Source: Ascidia mentula (taxonomy: Eukaryota; Chordata; Ascidiacea; Phlebobranchia; Ascidiidae). From it: a stretch of DNA of 64,000 nt. A model generated the notes under the pieces. It was not told the origin of the DNA, ran no database searches, and saw nothing but the letters and a program-made list of their open reading frames with translations. Below, one piece after another: positions 35,891-49,252 of the stretch. The stretch spans positions 5,151,001 through 5,215,000 of the forward strand of contig OX387204.1 of assembly GCA_947561715.1 (NCBI GenBank), read 5' to 3'. Each line of letters begins with the position of its first letter. The stretch's first letter is position 1. The position numbers were made by a program, and so were the translations under genes.

Positions 35891-37359
35891 AATGTTGTTG
35901 AAAGCCTTGAATGGGTGAAAAATATTTTGTTCAAGAGAGAAATGAACTGCGGAGATTGAATTTGCCATGTTAACTTTCTTGTTGTACGTCAGGCAGCTAT
36001 TTTCCTGTGTGTTAGCATTTAAAGATAAACATCTGCTGGGCCACAGATAAATCATGATGGTAGTACATCTATAAAGTGTTGGTTGACTTAAACCAAACCA
36101 AAAATGCCTTTGTGCGAAAATTAAACTGTTGTTAAAACTATATGTTTTGCAATTATGTTATCTTATGTGTGCAAGGTTTGGGATCAAGGTATTGATGGCC
36201 CTTAAACGCAATTCATTGTCATTGTCCCATGTAAATGATCCAAAAAGTGGTGTCCCAAATTTGTGTTTCTTGCAAAACTGAATTTACAAAAGGCACTATT
36301 TGTATTTTGTCTGACTGTGCAATATTTGCAAAACAACAAGCATTTTACAAATGAATATCACTTAAATCACAAGAGGTGTGATTTGTTTTCTAGTGGGAAA
36401 AATATATAGGTGGCATTTTTTTAAGGTGCATGGCTTTCAATGGGACATGGTTTTGCGTTGCACTTTTTTAACTCCGAAAAGGTAATATGGTATGGTGCTA
36501 CAGGTGCTACAGGTACTGCAGACACTGCTTACGAGAAAAAAATATATTTGCTATGAAACTACGAAATCGAGCCAAGGCGCCAAATTAATTCTTCAGACAC
36601 TCTTTGTAAGGTGCAGTTTTTCGCCTTGGATTAATAGGGATGACGCAATGCCTGTGAAAGCTTTCGCACAGCGATTGCCATTATTCGCCCTATGTTGTTT
36701 TGGTTTTGAGTATGTATCAAGAAAAGACCAAAGATCATGCTGTATTAAAGTTTTTAAAGAAAAGGTAGCATTTTCGATCAGAGCTTCCACTTCAAGTTAT
36801 CCTGGGGATTACCCTTTCTTTTGTTCTCTGATCTCAGAACATTTTCCAATTTGCACGTACGACCTTCGTTGACATTGATAGCACGTTATCATCAACGTTG
36901 TGGTATATTTATAGTGAGTTGTTGCCTACATTCAGTTATATTTACTCTTGACTGGTATGTGAGAGCAAGGTTGTTATTTGATATGATTTGTTTGATTAAT
37001 GACGCAAGTACATCGGGATATAGGCGTACCGCATACCGCGTGCCTCAGTCTGGATGTACTTTCATGTGTTTGCTGACATTTTTGCCTACTTTGTGTTATA
37101 CTAGTCATATTTAGTTTTTTGGTGTAACATTTTTTTTCTGAAAAATTTTCAAGGTAACAATCTAATAGGCCAACAAAATCTTCAGGTTTTTGTTTGTCTG
37201 TCAATCTCAAAAACTTGACATTTTGCTGGTCCATCCCACATTGGAAAATGTGGGTATCTGGACAAACAAGGAAAATAAAATGTTGACTGCAGGTCAGTGT
37301 TGGTGAGCTTTGGCATAAACTGCAAAAACTGTGGGTTGATTCTTAGTGAAGCAGTAAAC
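35891..37359 (+). other. Spacer and 5' leader of MLX
   Basis: No coding feature recognised in the first 1.3 kb. An acceptor gttgactgcag at 37282-37292 precedes the MLX ATG by 68 bases, so an untranslated exon or trans-splice leader joins there. Confidence 0.5.
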
Positions 37360-38663
37360 ATGGCCAACTCAAGTTTCATAGACAATATGTCGTTTGACTT
37401 ACATGAAACTAACCTCGACATGGACATGGCTATGAGTTCAACAACAAACCTTATGCAAATATCCAATCCTTCAAGTGCTGCTTCCTCTGTGCCTAACACA
37501 GATGAAGAAGATGACGAAAGCATTGATAAACTTCAAGCATACAAAGAAAGAAGACGTGAAGCACACACACAAGCTGAAAAGAAAAGGAGAGATGCAATAA
37601 GAAAAGGGTGGGTGGAAAGTGCTATTAATCTAATTTATTGCTTGTCAAAATGTTTTTTTTTGGTTGAATCATTCTTTAAAATAAATACCTGCCAACTTTC
37701 ATGGTAATGGTAAATAAGTAAGCAGCTTCGTTTTGTTATCACTCATATGACAAAACCGGGAGATTGAACAATATACTGAAGGCTTGCGAGTATAAACTGT
37801 TATGACTAAGTTATGATTTTGCGATAGCATGCATCAATAAACACTTGGAAGCGACTTGGATGTTTTACTGCCTAGATCTGGGTGGTCTAACACTGGGCCA
37901 ACATGATTTCTTCCAATCTGTTGAGCACATCAAAATATTCATCATCTTTTCAACATAATTTTTTTTTTAAATACTGGTACAGTGTAAAATTTGTAGTGTG
38001 GTAACTTAACTGGTGAGTACGAGTAGCAAATGTCAGACATCGACAAAAGGTGATGGCTTGCCAAATGATTAAGAGTCCATTACTTCAATACTTTGTTATA
38101 CACTTGGTCAACATATTTTGGTGTGTGCATATAGGTTGGCATACATTTGGCCTTTACTCACGAACTTTGACTACTATAAATAGATTGTGACCTCTGCTAT
38201 TTTCAGATATGAAGACCTTCAAGGCCTTGTTCCAAACTTATCATCACAGAGTGATTCTGTAGGTTCACAAAAGCTTAGCAAGGCAGTGGTTTTGCAAAGG
38301 TCATTGGGTTATATTGAGTTCCTGCAACAACAGCAGAAAAAACAAGCTGATGAACTGAATAAACTGAGAAAAGAGAAGATGGCTCTCTCCATTATGAAGG
38401 AAAACTATGAACGGATTTTAAGGGATCAACAGTCTAGTCAAAATACTGCTGGTGGTGTTGTACCTGAAGAAGTAAAGTTTCATGTTTTTCAGGAACTAAT
38501 GGAAAGAATGTTCCAGACTTTTAATACAAGTGTTTCTACTAATGACTTTCATGAGCTTTCTCATGGTGTAATTAATTGGATTGAAGACCAGTGCAAACCA
38601 CAAGCACTAAGAAATGCTCTAAAAGAGGTTTTAATTAGATTAAGAAATCAACAGCTTTTGTAA
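37360..38663 (+). CDS. MLX: MLX, bHLH-leucine zipper transcription factor
   Basis: Two coding exons (37360-37607, 38207-38663), 234 residues; the join codes GY in DAIRKG-YEDLQ. Basic region and helix 1 (ERRREAHTQAEKKRRDAI, about residues 64-81), loop with VPNLSSQSDSVGSQ, helix 2 LSKAVVLQRSLGYIEFLQ, and a zipper reading QADELNKLRKEKMALSIM. The C-terminal dimerisation/cytoplasmic-retention domain matches vertebrate MLX (VKFHVFQELMERMFQTFN, INWIEDQCKPQALRNALK). MLX pairs with MONDO/ChREBP and MXD proteins at E-box-type sites, controlling glucose-responsive genes. ATG chosen at 37360 (aaacATGG). A polyadenylation signal AATAAA lies at 38889-38894. Confidence 0.95.
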
Positions 38664-38997
38664 GGCACACATCTCGCATTAATTGACCAGATTCCCTGAA
38701 ACATGTGCCAAGCATACGTTGTAATTTTTTTTTAATTTGTTCAACTTAAATGCACTGTCTAGTGGAAATCTGCCTTATAACACTGGGTAAATAGTTTTTG
38801 CTATGTTTTCTTTCTATACTGTATTACTGGCATCTTCAGAAACACTCTGTGTGAAATCAGTATTTAACCAAACAATTGTGACATACAAAATAAATATATG
38901 AATACATATCACCACAGTAAGTTGCAAAAAATATATTTTGTGAAGGTCATTTACAGAAGTGAAAATAAGCAACACTGAAAACATAAAAAGTGCAGTA

Positions 38998-41077
38998 TTA
39001 TTTTGTATGCTTTATTAAAACATCGATGCAGTCACCAGTCTCCAATTCAAGTTCTTCCGGTGTAGAAGATGCAGAAATTACATCACCATCAAATTGAAAG
39101 GAAAGGTCATTTAGTGTCTGTCTAATTGATGCAGCATAACTTTGCAATGCATGCTGCAATGGTTGGTACTGCAAAAACACCTTGTTTGTATTGGTTATAG
39201 GTCACTAACTAAATCACTGTACCTTATTGACATTGAATGATTGCTTTGTTTTTTCATATATGCACTGAAAGTGGATCTGGAGGTTAGCGGATTTGCATTT
39301 GCTGGACTGCTGACTTTTAGCAAGAACATCTTTGTTGACAAGTACACAGTCTAAAATAGTCAGGAATTAGGTTAACCAACAGAAAGAAGGCACAAAGCTA
39401 GGAAAGGTTTGGTAATAAATCTATTGAAAGTTGTATGGTCAAGCCTTACCAATAATATCTGCAACTGTCATGCCCACAGATGTTGGTGTGTCTGAAGGAT
39501 TAATGGTGCAGTCATTTAGGGTCATTATCAACAGGTCTTTTGAAGTGTGATGTTTCGAAGCAAGTTCAGAAAATATAGGTGAAAACGACAAATGCTACAA
39601 CAAAATATTTATATTGAAGATAACTTACCAATCAATTGTTATATACTTGCTATTCAATGTAACCAAAGTGTATTATCATTTGAAAATTGGACTGTAAGTT
39701 TTTGTACCTTTTCATGTGGAAATTTAAAGACAGTTGAATGAAACCGAACTTTCACCATCAGATAATCATGACATTCTTCAGATAAAACATTGCTGCCATC
39801 ATCAATGGATTCATTAAGCAACTCTGTAGGCTGGGCATGTGATCTTACTGCAGCAACATTTCTGCAAATAAAGCAAGCATTTAGTACTTTCGCATCATGA
39901 AACTGACATAGTACTTGGACTGCTACGAAGAGCCAGTTCCATTACATTATGTGTCAACACCAACAGATTGTTTAAATCATAAATTACCTTTGTAATTTTG
40001 CATTAATTTGGGATAAAACAAAATACAATAATGTTTGCTTGCTGAATACTGCTCTTCTGGAATAATGTTTGCATTGTCAAGAATATTTGAGACGAGCAGT
40101 AAGAATTGTACATATTTGTTTTTGATAGTTATAAATGTTGTATGCTACAAAATAATGATTGGAAAAATTGTACACAAAACAAAGATACTTTAACAGGCGC
40201 TTTCTTTTTCTTTCAACTGTTGATGGATTTTTGTTGATGACTTTCTCAACAGGGGGTGGAGTAATAGGTCTTGCTTTGATAGGACTTCTGTCAAAAGAAC
40301 ACACAAATACAATTATTTCTTACAAACCTTAAAGGGATTTACTGGCATCACCACCAAGGCATTGTGACCAAGATTGACCTTTTCCTCTGAGTGAGATATG
40401 AAAAATCAAGCTCCCGGTTTGAACTTTACCAGGCTGAGTAAGCTACAGGAGCTCAAAAAATAAAGACAGTATATAATGGTCAAGACATACTGGGCGCAAG
40501 CTCACAACTTGTCAGGTGTTTTACATTGACGTAATGGATCTGTACTACCTAATCAGACAACATCATGTCTTCACATGATAAGGTAGGTGCGCGCTATTGC
40601 AAAGGTCCTTACTTGGCAATCCCAAGTATCGTATTTAGATTCTTAGGTTCACTGGCATTGCAGCCAAGCTGAAACAAAGCCACATCTACATTGTGGGAGC
40701 TTAAAATATTTTAGTATAAAAAATCCCTTACTCTTCCCCAATAATTTGCACATCATCATCTGATGGCAGCGAAGGACAAAGAAGAGAACTGTCTTGCTCT
40801 GATGTGTCCTGATTTGCCACTGCTTGACCAATTGCAACAAATTCTACAACCATAAATATATTATACTAACAAACAAACGAAGTAATTCCACTCAAGACTG
40901 CTTACCCTTGTTGTTGTTCATTTGATGTAAAATCCTCTCGTCAACTTGCTTGAGCAGTGGCTCAATTTTGTGCGAGTACAAGTTGACGGGTTGATTCATG
41001 TGATCTTGGTTTAAAACGCGCTTCCGTCTCTTTACTGCCTTCACCACAAAAGGAATATCTTCTTCACTTGAACTCAT
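38998..41077 (-). CDS. Rad60/NFATC2IP-like protein with SUMO-like domain
   Basis: Seven exons on the minus strand (41077-40906, 40843-40732, 40287-40189, 39861-39708, 39594-39450, 39350-39223, 39168-38998) keep frame and give 326 residues. The N-terminus is acidic then basic (MSSSEEDIPFVVKAVKRRKR). The middle has DDDVQIIGEE, a possible SUMO-interacting motif, and a Pro/Lys-rich stretch. The C-terminal half has two ubiquitin-like segments: LMVKVRFHSTVFKFPHEK...DLLIMTLNDC and, at the end, LNDLSFQFDGDVISASSTPE followed by ELELETGDCIDVLI, which matches SUMO-like domain 2 of NFATC2IP/Rad60/Esc2. That family acts in SUMO-dependent genome maintenance. It is convergent with MLX (334 bp apart). An ordinary ubiquitin-like protein of another family cannot be fully excluded. 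Confidence 0.75.
40335..40455 (-). mobile_element. tRNA-derived SINE copy in intron
   Basis: On the minus strand it contains an A-box-like TAGCTTACTCAGC (40445-40433), a B-box-like GTTCAAACC (40424-40416), GGGAGCTTG, and CAATGCCTTGG then GATGCCAGTAAATCCC. The same order is seen at 57080-57200 on the plus strand, so the two are copies of one family. A further piece (CTTGGCTGCAATGCCAGTGA) lies nearby at 40652-40671 on the minus strand. Confidence 0.6.
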
Positions 41078-41607
41078 GACAATTGTGTATATATGTGAGT
41101 AATAAACAAGTTACAACGTTTCTTTTATGTGCTCTTCAATTGCAGTATGGGCCAACGAACCGTTCACACCAACGTTATGTACAAGTACAATCTAGGAATC
41201 CAATAAGACTTTCGCGCTTTGGAAATATGGTAAACCCCCTGTTTCGAGATTCAACAATTTGCTATTTGATTTTCTGTGCTAATTAAAATTTTTTTTATGG
41301 TCCAAAAAAACACCTTGGTATAATTACCACACACGTTCTACTTCGCAGGTTAAAAACAGCAAATGTAGTCAGCCTAACAAAAAAAAAAATTCTTTGTGAT
41401 CGTAGGAATCGATGATCTGAATAGTGTACGTTTGCATTTGTGTGTTAAAAGACCAACTACAGTTCCGCGTTTTCATAAAAGTACCATCGAAGCAGCCTGT
41501 GGTCCGAACTCCTATGACAAATCTATCGCGAACCCAATGCATCTGCATACTATGTCAGTATTATTCAAAACACAAATTCTTGTTTCTGGCAACGCCGTTT
41601 ATTTATT

Positions 41608-42587
41608 TTAATCTTCTTCTTCCTCTTCATCCTCATCGTTGTTGATCTGGAAGTATCTCAGCTCATAGTTATCTTTGGAGGATGCCACCACCCTCAACCA
41701 ATCCCGAAGGTTATTCTTCTTTAGATACTTTTTGGTGAGGTATTTCAGATATCTAAAAACAGTTTAAATGTCACAGAACTGTTGCCCAATGCAGTAGCCT
41801 ACCAACACTTTGTTTCACACCTTTTTGAGAATGGAATCTCACAGGTGATCACAATCTTGCTCTTTAGGGTCTCAATCACCACTTGCTGGCCAAGATTATT
41901 GGTCTTGCCGTTAACCTTAATGCGGTCTCGCAGAAACTGCTCCTATACACAGAAACAAGAAATTTGGAACTAGGGAAGTTGGCCCTAGCCCGAGCAGTTA
42001 GAACAAATACCACAAGGAATCTGTCCAGTGCGCAGGGTTTTACAATAAGATCAACTTACAAAGTTAGATGCATCAACAATGCCATCTTCAACTGGATGCG
42101 TGCAGTCCAGAATAAACTTTTTTGCAGTAGTTTTCTTCTTCTTGCCCTTTCCTTTCAGGGGAGGAGATTTCTTTGAAGCCTAAAATTTTCACAACATTTC
42201 TATCAACTGTTCAACACATACTTACGAACAATACCCATGCCGCGTATTTCAAACATAACTAACAAAACAACATCAAATGCCAAATTGTACTGCAATGCTT
42301 TTTATTAGCTTTACTTGAAACTACATTGGTTTAGTAGGACTGGTTATTAGGTTCCAAAGCATTGTCAGGATTACATACTGCTATTTTTACCCATACATGT
42401 TTTTCAAAGGGCAGCGTATTGGATATTTAAAAGCTGAAAACTTAACAATCACAAAGCCTATGCTCACGAGAATACCACATTTAAACAAATAATAGCGATC
42501 ATTGTCAGACGATTTCAAAGACATACTTGATTTATTTCTGTCATAACGAAGTAAATTTACGACCAGCAAAAAACTCACCACTGCCAT
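41608..42587 (-). CDS. RPL22: 60S ribosomal protein L22 (eL22)
   Basis: Four exons on the minus strand (42587-42579, 42179-42060, 41942-41821, 41752-41608), 131 residues against 128 in human. The tiny first exon encodes only MAV. Conserved blocks: [72 protein letters not shown] and [18 protein letters not shown], including the usual acidic tail. It is a structural, RNA-binding component of the large ribosomal subunit. The first intron (399 nt) was scanned for snoRNA boxes, but no convincing C/D or H/ACA gene was found. Confidence 0.97.
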
Positions 42588-43319
42588 CCTGGATCACTGG
42601 TCGAAAAGAACGTGTTCAGGCAATCGAGATGCCGCATTGACTGGCTATAGTCTCAACGCAGACTTTTTAATAAATAAATATTTTTGGGGAGTTTAAGCTA
42701 CAATAGACTTCTAACTATTTGAAGATTAAGGTACAAATGTTCGTCCAATCAATCATATAAAATCATTCTTTCAATTAGCCAGTCACAAACAAGTTTCCCA
42801 AAAATTGGTGTTGTACAACGCCATGTTTGGGGGATTAACGGTAAAATTAACAATCATTATTCCGTTCCCACGACAACCTGGTAAACCAATAACTCGATGT
42901 GTGTCCATGCCACCCAAAAGTTGGATATAAAGCAAAAGAGAAAATTGCATGGCTTTTATTGTTAAAATGGCGAATGCAGCCTTCGAGTCAAAAACAAACG
43001 TAAATAAATTAATCACACAACCGAAACATTTCATTCAACTGAACACAAACGATGCTGCAGCTAACTATAGGTAGCTGTTAAAACATAAACATCTACAATG
43101 AAAACATTACAACAGAAACTACACATAAAAACAACAATTTTGCAATACGATTGTACTACAGTACAATAAACATAGTTGCATCCAGTTAGGCACAAAATAT
43201 TCTTTGGATAAAATTATTTGGTCAAATCATAAAAATCTTTATATTACACTAAATGTACAACAACAAGATATATACAGTTTAGCAATGTTTTTTTTCATGG
43301 AACAAAGAGTGCATTTAAG
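42588..43319. other. Intergenic region between RPL22 promoter and E2F7/8 3' end
   Basis: It must contain the RPL22 promoter (right of 42587) and the 3' UTR of the E2F gene (left of 43320). I see no other supported feature. Confidence 0.5.
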
Positions 43320-46300
43320 TTAGGCCATAAGCTTGGAGCGTTTGTGCAACGTTGTTAAACTGCCGTCGTCGCTGGATCCAGCATTCATCAGATCAGTATA
43401 GTTGGTGGCTGAAGACCTGCTAAAATAATTTTTGAGTGGATGCCACTAAAAACAGTTACGTCTATACTCAATTATATTATCCTACAAGTTGGGCACTAAA
43501 AACAATATTACCCTACCCTTCAACAAAACTATCCACTAATTTGTGACATCACATACCTATTCAAATCTTGCCTGGGTGTACAGTTGTTGACAAGCTGCAT
43601 TACCTCACCAACTGAACCACTTAAAAACTGAAAACTAATGCAAAAAGCTGTAACTTCTGTTTACCAACTCACTTATAAATCCTTGCAAATTATTATGAAC
43701 TAAAAAGTAGGTACATGTCACATTATCTCAGACGAGCTACAAATATCTCCAATCTGAATTGCCCATTGGTACTCTTTACTTCTTTGTACCTTGGATAAGA
43801 TACAAAGTCTGCATATACTGCTTGCTCCTGAATATCTTTCATGCAATATTGATACGCCGGCATGGAAATCATCATTCCATCATGGTTTACTGACCTTTGC
43901 TGCCCACAGCAACCCCACTCAGCAGGAGAAACAGTTCTGAAGCAAGCAAACATGCCACTGTTTGTGTGTACAATTTATTATCATTTAAAAATATCTTACC
44001 TGGATGCACCATGGGGAAATATGTGGTCAAGCTCTCCCAAAGAACTTATGCTAGAAGTTGGTCGACTGGCAGTGGGTATATTAATTGGTGTATTAACAAG
44101 GCTTGGAGTGACATAATCTGCAAGCAAACAGATTGAATTACAATTATAGACATTGTAAAAAAAACACTGTAACCAAACATGTTGTGGGAGTTTTGTTTTC
44201 AGTTAGAAATCATTTTCAAAATCCTTACCGCAGATTGGAGAGGCAAGATTGTTTCTCTTGAGTAGCTCTTCATGAGACACTGGACAAAACTTTACATTCT
44301 GCCCCTGGAGAGATTGGGAAGGTTCTGAAAGATGGATTTTTGCTAAAACCGGCGAACAAGTAAACTAACCTTTCTGTGCCTGTTTAAGACACTTCTTATT
44401 TGAAAAGTTCGTATTACCAACAGGTTTATCTGATTTCTATCTGACCCATATTTATTACCTGGTGTTTCTTTGATTAGAGTGGAACAACTGATATCTTGTG
44501 CTGTTTCAAATGCAGCATTGTGTGTGTTCCAGTTACTATACATTTCTTCCCCTGTTAGGTTTTCCTTTTCCTTACAATTAACATCATCTACTTCTTTTCC
44601 AGCAGTTGGTCTTTCAGCCAGTGGCTGTAAACAAAATCCTTATGTAATTTAAATGCGTAATAACAGTTTTTGTGTAATAAACTAACCTTAACAGGTAGTG
44701 CTGGACTACTTGGCAACATTATTTCTAAAACCTCTGGGTCATCGTTTTCATCAATCATGTTCAATTTTCTAGAGGACACTTTACGCTTTTTATGTTTTTG
44801 TGCTCCAATCGCATCCTGATCAAAAAATTTCCGTATTGGTATAAATAAGCATAATGTTATCCACAGATAGAGGCAATAACAAAAAAGTCCTAAAGCCCAC
44901 TCAGTATAGGACAAAAAAAATTTACCTTCTGATATTGCAGTGAGTTCAGTTGCTGAATTTTTGATTTCTGTGTCAAAAAGTAGTCAGTAACACCCTGAAA
45001 TATTTTTACTGGCTTTTGCGGCTGCTTTGGTCCTGTCTGGTAACCATGCTGCTCCAGTCTGGTAACAAGGTTTGTAACCACTGATCCACCACCAATTCCT
45101 TTGTTTTCAACAACTGACTTCTGTACAATGCAATTGCTCAATGATGACAAGTTGGTCAACACAGGTCTACATGTGTTCTCATTGGGAGAAAACAACTTCA
45201 CCCCTGCTGGTTTCTTCATGTCGATTTTTACAAAGTTGTTTGCTGGCAGCAATTTCTTGCCCTTTTCCTTCAGTTCTGCACCAGCATCGACGACAAAACT
45301 GCTCCCAAACGAAGCATTATTAATGTGTTGTTGTGTTAAACCAGTTTGGGAGGGGTTTATTAAAATCTTAATAGGCCGGTTAACCTTAGCAGATTGGACA
45401 GTCTGATTGTTAAGATTGATCTTAATCAAGGGCTTTTGGCTGCCAGCTGGTTGCAAGGGCTGCATTTTCCGAATTCTGGGCCTTGGATGGGGTAAACACT
45501 GCTGTTGTACAAAACTGGGCAATGGAGCAGCATGGGGTGCAACAACGAGTGGCTGCATGGTACTGTTGGGAGGTAAGAACTGTACAGAAGAAACTGGAAC
45601 AAGAACCCGACCATCACTGCACACAATCGTTTTTGCATTTGACTTCGAAATTGGTGCTTTTCTGGGCAGCTGTTGGTCTTTGTTTGGTATTTTAGTTACT
45701 GTTTCCTGAGTGTGCTTTTGGGTAGTGGAGGAGTATGCACCGGATGTTACACTGTCCACCGCTTTAGAAATGCTTTGTTGCTGTTGCTTCAGGTACGCCA
45801 AACTTAACTTGGCTGGTGAGCTTGACTCAGTGTTCACGTTTTGTGGTTTATCTGCAAACATTGTGGAAATTGGAAATAGGCAAACTGTGGAATTTCTCAC
45901 TTTAAAGTGTTCTTTGAATGAAAATAATTGAAGAATAATCGTTTATGCTTTCAAGCTTAAAAATTCCTAATATGCCAAGAGTTGCTTGCACAAAAATTCT
46001 ATCGCATCACCATACCTTGTTTATGTGCCTCTTTGGCAGCAAGACACTTTGCTTTCTTTTCCTTGTGCTGTGTAAATGCCTGTTCCACATTACATGCAGA
46101 TAAGAGTCTTGACATAGGAGAAGGAAATCGTTGGCGCAGAAGTTCAAGCTCCTGTCGAAACACTTCATCACCTGCAAATTAAAAGTTTAATTTCAATTAC
46201 AAAGTTTGTTATGAATAAAAAGTATTTGGGACTTACTGTTAAAAGAAGAGTCAAGTGTCTCGCTATGTGGCATTTTTTCAGCACTTTCAATCTTGTCAGT

Positions 46301-48985
46301 TTCTGATACTGTAACTGCAAGATTTCCTGATGATGTAATCTTGCCGGGGGTGACCACCATGTATCCGCCACTTTTAAGAGGGGTGGCAATTGATAGCCTG
46401 CCTCTTTTTATGGGAGTTTCATAACACATATCACGCCGTTCTTGTTCAGCAACCTACAAAGTTAGTGTTTTAGCAGAAAATGTCCCAACAATAAAGTGAA
46501 AAAAGACAAAGCACAAACCTCGCACAGGCTGGACAAGTTTCCATCCTTTGCCACTGGAACAACCATTTTGAATTCAGGCGAAGACCATAAGTTGGTTAAA
46601 GGGGATTTTAATAACATCTTTGGACTTGCAGCAGTGCCAGCTTTGACTGGTGTCTTTTTGTAAACTATATCAGGTCCAATCCACCTAAAACAAAAAGTAT
46701 GTATTTCCTAGGTTTAATGTCAGATGAATTTATAATTAGCATTACCTGAAAGCAGGCTTTTTTCTGGAACACAGTACTTTCTTGATCAGCTTTAAACTGG
46801 TCAGTATATTGGCAATGTCATAAAGGCGTCTGACTTTGGCTGAAAAGGCACATGTTCAAATGTTTTGTTACATGATGATGTACTTAGTGTGGTTTGTATA
46901 TACATCATTTAGTTAAACATTTAAATTTTTTTGTGGAATATTGAAAGACAAAACAAATTCCCATAAACAAGATATTTCACTGTGGGCACAACTCACTTTT
47001 GTATTTATTGTCTGCTGGGTTACCATTGGTGATTAATACTCTAGCAGCCATATCAAGTGAAACCAACTGGTGCTGTGAAAATATCATGTTAATTGGTCCA
47101 TCATAATTAACTTAATAGTTTTTATGCACAAGCAGCTGTAAAGACTTCTTTTCATGGCACTATTTGAACAGCTTAGGTCCTAAAATGTTTGCTAGGATGC
47201 ACTTAAAGATAATCAGGAAGCACTTAGTTCCCTTAATCCAGATGCCAATAGCTTGGGGACAAATGTTGTTGAAGAAGCTTGCATATATTTGTCTAATATT
47301 ATTGCCCTGTATTCTTATACATGACATTAAATATATTTTTTTTACACTGTTTTTTTTAGTCTCCAAGTTTTGGACATGTTACTTACAGGCTGGACAAGAA
47401 AAAGGGTTATAAACTTTTCACTGAGTTTCCCAAGTGATTTGTTTCTTCGTTTAACTGCCAATGCCGATTCTGGAGATGATGGTGCAGAAGTAGAAGGGCT
47501 GTTTTGGCAAACAGGTATTGGATTAGAATAAATGCACATTGATTAATTGTATAACATTAAACTGTACCTTTTAGGTGTAAGAGGAAGCTTGAAATCACTT
47601 AGTCTGTTAAAGTTGTTTCTTAACTCGTTTGCATCACCGTTAAGTTCAGCTTTCCTCTTTAAAGAAAAATACAAAATTGTAGTATTTGTGGAAACAACTT
47701 TGCCTTCTGATTAAATGTTACATTTGTTCTTACTCTAATTTTGCACAAGGTATGAGTGAGGCCATTTCTTCCTCTCCATATATAGTTGTTCTTTGCCAGT
47801 CTTGTTACAACTCGAATAGCTTCAAGTACATTTATGATGTCATATATCCTGCGCCTTCCAACACACAATTTGTTTGCAGCGTCATCCAAACATATTGACA
47901 CATTTTCCTAAAAAAAATTATATATAAACATTTTGAAAACACTATATATATACTATAAACATGCATCACGTTTTAATACCTGAGGATGCTCTGGATAAAG
48001 GCGCAAAAATCTGTGACAAAGCAAACCAAGTGATTTTTCTTTTCTGTTGAAAGGTCGAGCTTGAGCCTTGTTGCACACATTGTTTTCAATGGTTGTCACA
48101 ACTCCAACATTTTCTTTCTCTATTTGTGTAGAAAAATATATTACACCACAGAAGTCACGGAAATTCAACATTTATTACTACCATCACTTCCAAAATCACA
48201 CTCCACAATTGACAACTGCTGTTCTTGGCCTTCTACAAGCACGCTGTCTTTGTCCGTGGAATCATTCTGATAAAACATAATTCATAACTACTCTCTGACA
48301 CACACTACATCGTTCTAAATCTTATAATATTGTATGAATGGGTTTATATTTGTATAAACCCATTGATATTTGTATGTAGAATGGTTTTTAGCATGGCATC
48401 TTACTGAGACTGAGTGGGTAAACAATTCTTTTCTTCGTTCGTAGTTCCTGATTTCTGGGCTTGCAGCGTGAAGCAGAATTTTAAGGTTAGCAGTGGGAGT
48501 CAGAGGATCAACAGAATTTTCACTGGCTGGATTTTTCTTTGGTGTCATGTCAGTATTGTTACTTGGATGCAGAGCAGTTTTGAGACATTGTTGCACATCA
48601 ACACTAGTTTTACTAATCATAGATATGTCAACAGATGATTCTGAACATCTTGCATCAACTTCTAATGAAGCACCAACAAATGGCAGGTCTGAAACATCAT
48701 CAAGGTTATCCCAGGATTCCTCATCTGAGCCTAAAAGGTATAGAAAGTGTCAGACCTCTTTTTTAAAATACAATGTGGCTGTTAGTGTTGTAACAAGTTA
48801 GAGAAAATGTAGTGCGACAAACATTACTGTTCCACAAGTGTTTTCCAATAAGCAACCAACTTACCATCTTCAATATCTTGTCCTCTAAGAGCGTCTTCAA
48901 TGGCACTGGATAAAGGTTGAAACTTTTCCCAACCAGAAATTGGCTCCATATCTTTCTTATTGTGACATTCACCTTCCGATGCCAT
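43320..48985 (-). CDS. Atypical E2F with two DNA-binding domains (E2F7/E2F8)
   Basis: Twenty minus-strand exons, in frame, give 1,166 residues. Exons: 48985-48865, 48730-48405, 48266-48182, 48119-47980, 47907-47734, 47656-47568, 47498-47387, 47072-46997, 46839-46746, 46684-46519, 46453-46237, 46171-46016, 45851-44926, 44815-44687, 44624-44459, 44324-44229, 44117-44000, 43936-43790, 43619-43557, 43419-43320. DNA-binding domain 1 (about 201-272) reads [19 protein letters not shown] and [18 protein letters not shown]. Domain 2 (about 328-412) reads [16 protein letters not shown] and [19 protein letters not shown]. As in E2F7/8, no DP-dimerisation, marked-box or RB-binding region follows; the C-terminal two-thirds is Ser/Pro/Gln-rich. 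Such proteins repress cell-cycle genes without DP. One orthologue of the vertebrate pair is likely. The exon at 43619 needs the acceptor TTTTTAAG, since the one 5 bases earlier brings a stop in frame. Confidence 0.93.
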
Positions 48986-49244
48986 ATTTTTATTTTATCA
49001 TATAACCTGAGTTTAAGAAGCAGGAACCAACAGCTCATGCACCTGACAGTTTTACATTTCTAATACCAGTGGGGTAAAAAAAACATAAAATTATTATTGT
49101 TGACTGTAGCCTAAAACTGACAAACTGTCACCACAATAGTTTTTGTTATCAACGCTATTAATAACGCATTCTCCATGTTTACCGGTACTGTCATTCCGAC
49201 ACACAACTCCGCGTCAATATCCTATTCAAAGGCCGCGAGACATT

Positions 49245-49252
49245 GCGCGAAA
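49245..49252 (-). promoter_or_regulatory. E2F consensus site upstream of the E2F7/8 gene
   Basis: TTTCGCGC on the minus strand (GCGCGAAA on plus) matches TTTSSCGC and lies 260 bases upstream of the ATG at 48985, in a locally CG-rich stretch (49190-49330). Vertebrate E2F7/8 promoters are E2F targets and show feedback. The same here is inference from one motif. Confidence 0.45.

Noticed and set aside
42180-42578. snoRNA in the first intron of RPL22
   Set aside because: Ribosomal protein introns often host snoRNAs, but no paired C/D or H/ACA boxes with supporting stems could be seen.
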